This document shows positions 5,646 through 6,200 of a stretch of DNA of 6,200 nucleotides, in pieces. The stretch covers positions 1 to 6,200 of the forward strand of contig JAUUYV010000119.1 of NCBI GenBank assembly GCA_030590275.1, written 5' to 3'. The notes beneath the pieces are model-generated. The model worked only from the letters and a program-made list of their open reading frames with translations. It was not told where the DNA came from and did no database searches. Origin of the DNA: Porticoccaceae bacterium (GTDB lineage: Bacteria; Pseudomonadota; Gammaproteobacteria; Pseudomonadales; Porticoccaceae). The position numbers were made by a program, and so were the translations under genes. Each line of letters starts with the position of its first letter. The first letter of the stretch is position 1.

Positions 5646-6200
5646 ATGAAGCCAAACGCGCCATTTGCCGCTCAAAGTGGTACAGATCAGCGACGGCAAA
5701 CCCAAATACAAATAGCGGCGGCTATCGTGTTAGTGTGGCTAACACTCGGGGCTCCGACACGGCTTATGGCTACGGATACCACCCTGGTCGAGGCTGACCT
5801 CGCGCTAACAAAAACAGACAAGTCCGCACCGGTAGCTAAACCAGATGGCACCGCTCCTTTAACAGAGCCACACCAGCCTGCACCTTCTTCCAATGAACGC
5901 CCCGATTCTAATACACGCCTCGACACCATTTCAAAAGAAACCTCCGACACCATTTCAAAAGAAACCTCCAACACCACTGAACCCAAGGTAGACAGCACAC
6001 CTGTTGCACCAAATATTGACTTGAAGAAAGTCGCGCCCGCTCCCCAGGTAGTGATACAACCGGCCCCAAAGGCACCCAAGCCCGTAGCCGAAAGTGAGGG
6101 CGCCGAGGAGAAAACCACCCAGGCACAAACATCGAAACCTTCTCTGGAAGAAGCTCTCCCCGACTCTACCGAAGCTTCTGATCAGCCGGTAACTACTCAG
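5646..6200 (+). CDS. N-terminal part of an unknown exported or membrane-anchored Pro/Thr/Ser/Glu-rich protein (partial)
   Basis: The frame is open from ATG 5646 to the window edge, 185 codons with no stop, so the protein is incomplete. GGAA (5634-5637) lies 8 bases upstream. A GTG at 5601 is an alternative start, with TAA at 5589-5591 closing the frame. R16 and R17 precede a hydrophobic stretch at about 23-36, and LMA (40-42) offers a cleavage site, so this is a signal peptide or anchor. From about 43 on, the chain is low in hydrophobic residues and rich in Pro, Thr, Ser, Ala, Lys and Glu, typical of a disordered linker, and contains an 8-residue tandem repeat (93-108). No catalytic or fold motif is visible; any domain must lie beyond the window. 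TonB-like, SPOR-domain and TPR envelope proteins can begin this way, but I cannot choose among them. It may or may not belong to the upstream cassette. Confidence 0.75.
   Translation, partial: MKPNAPFAAQSGTDQRRQTQIQIAAAIVLVWLTLGAPTRLMATDTTLVEADLALTKTDKSAPVAKPDGTAPLTEPHQPAPSSNERPDSNTRLDTISKETSDTISKETSNTTEPKVDSTPVAPNIDLKKVAPAPQVVIQPAPKAPKPVAESEGAEEKTTQAQTSKPSLEEALPDSTEASDQPVTTQ
5921..5968 (+). repeat. 24-bp perfect tandem duplication within the linker gene
   Basis: Bases 5921-5944 and 5945-5968 are identical, and the next bases (CAACACCA) begin a diverged third copy. In frame, this doubles the peptide DTISKETS (residues 93-100 and 101-108), then continues NTTE. Perfect identity implies a recent duplication, and the 24-bp length keeps the frame. 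Confidence 0.95.

Noticed and set aside
5687..6118. 143-codon open frame on the - strand
   Set aside because: It lies opposite the repeat-rich linker gene and its serine/glycine/valine-rich product mirrors that composition. The + strand frame has a ribosome site and an export signal.

Overview
The window looks like a chromosomal segment of a free-living, probably aquatic, gammaproteobacterium. The evidence is a base composition close to balanced, short intergenic gaps, a SlyD-type prolyl isomerase, an exported M48 protease with a LysM-like tail, and a RimK-related ligase cassette common in Pseudomonas-like and marine gammaproteobacteria. All supported genes are on the + strand. I see no tRNA, rRNA, CRISPR array, transposase or phage gene.

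Layout. Bases 3-74 are the last codons of an unidentified upstream gene. Bases 113-1573 encode an exported zinc metalloprotease of family M48 (HEIAH motif), followed by a good intrinsic terminator at 1588-1614. Bases 1675-2181 encode a SlyD-like FKBP isomerase. A 14-bp tandem repeat (2212-2253) then leads directly into the core of the window, a three-gene cassette at 2258-5384. The cassette encodes an exported retropepsin-like (DTGA) aspartic protease of the 'ATP-dependent zinc protease' family, a cysteine-free 'inactive transglutaminase' membrane protein with about seven C-terminal membrane segments, and a RimK-like ATP-grasp ligase annotated in databases as alpha-L-glutamate ligase-like. The second and third genes overlap by 4 bp. 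A 261-bp gap with two inverted repeats follows. From 5646 to the window end runs the N-terminal part of a secreted or membrane-anchored, Pro/Thr/Ser/Glu-rich protein of unknown function.

How the genes may work together. The ligase has no export signal and should act in the cytoplasm. The membrane protein should place its dead transglutaminase fold in the periplasm between segment 1 and the 7-TM bundle. The protease should be periplasmic. This suggests a trans-envelope system that builds an amino-acid or peptide amide linkage inside, handles or senses it at the inner membrane, and trims it outside, by analogy with the RimK/RimB add-and-remove pair acting on ribosomal protein S6. The substrate is unknown, and this is the most interesting part of the window. 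The M48 protease and SlyD are envelope-quality-control and folding functions with no demonstrated link to the cassette.
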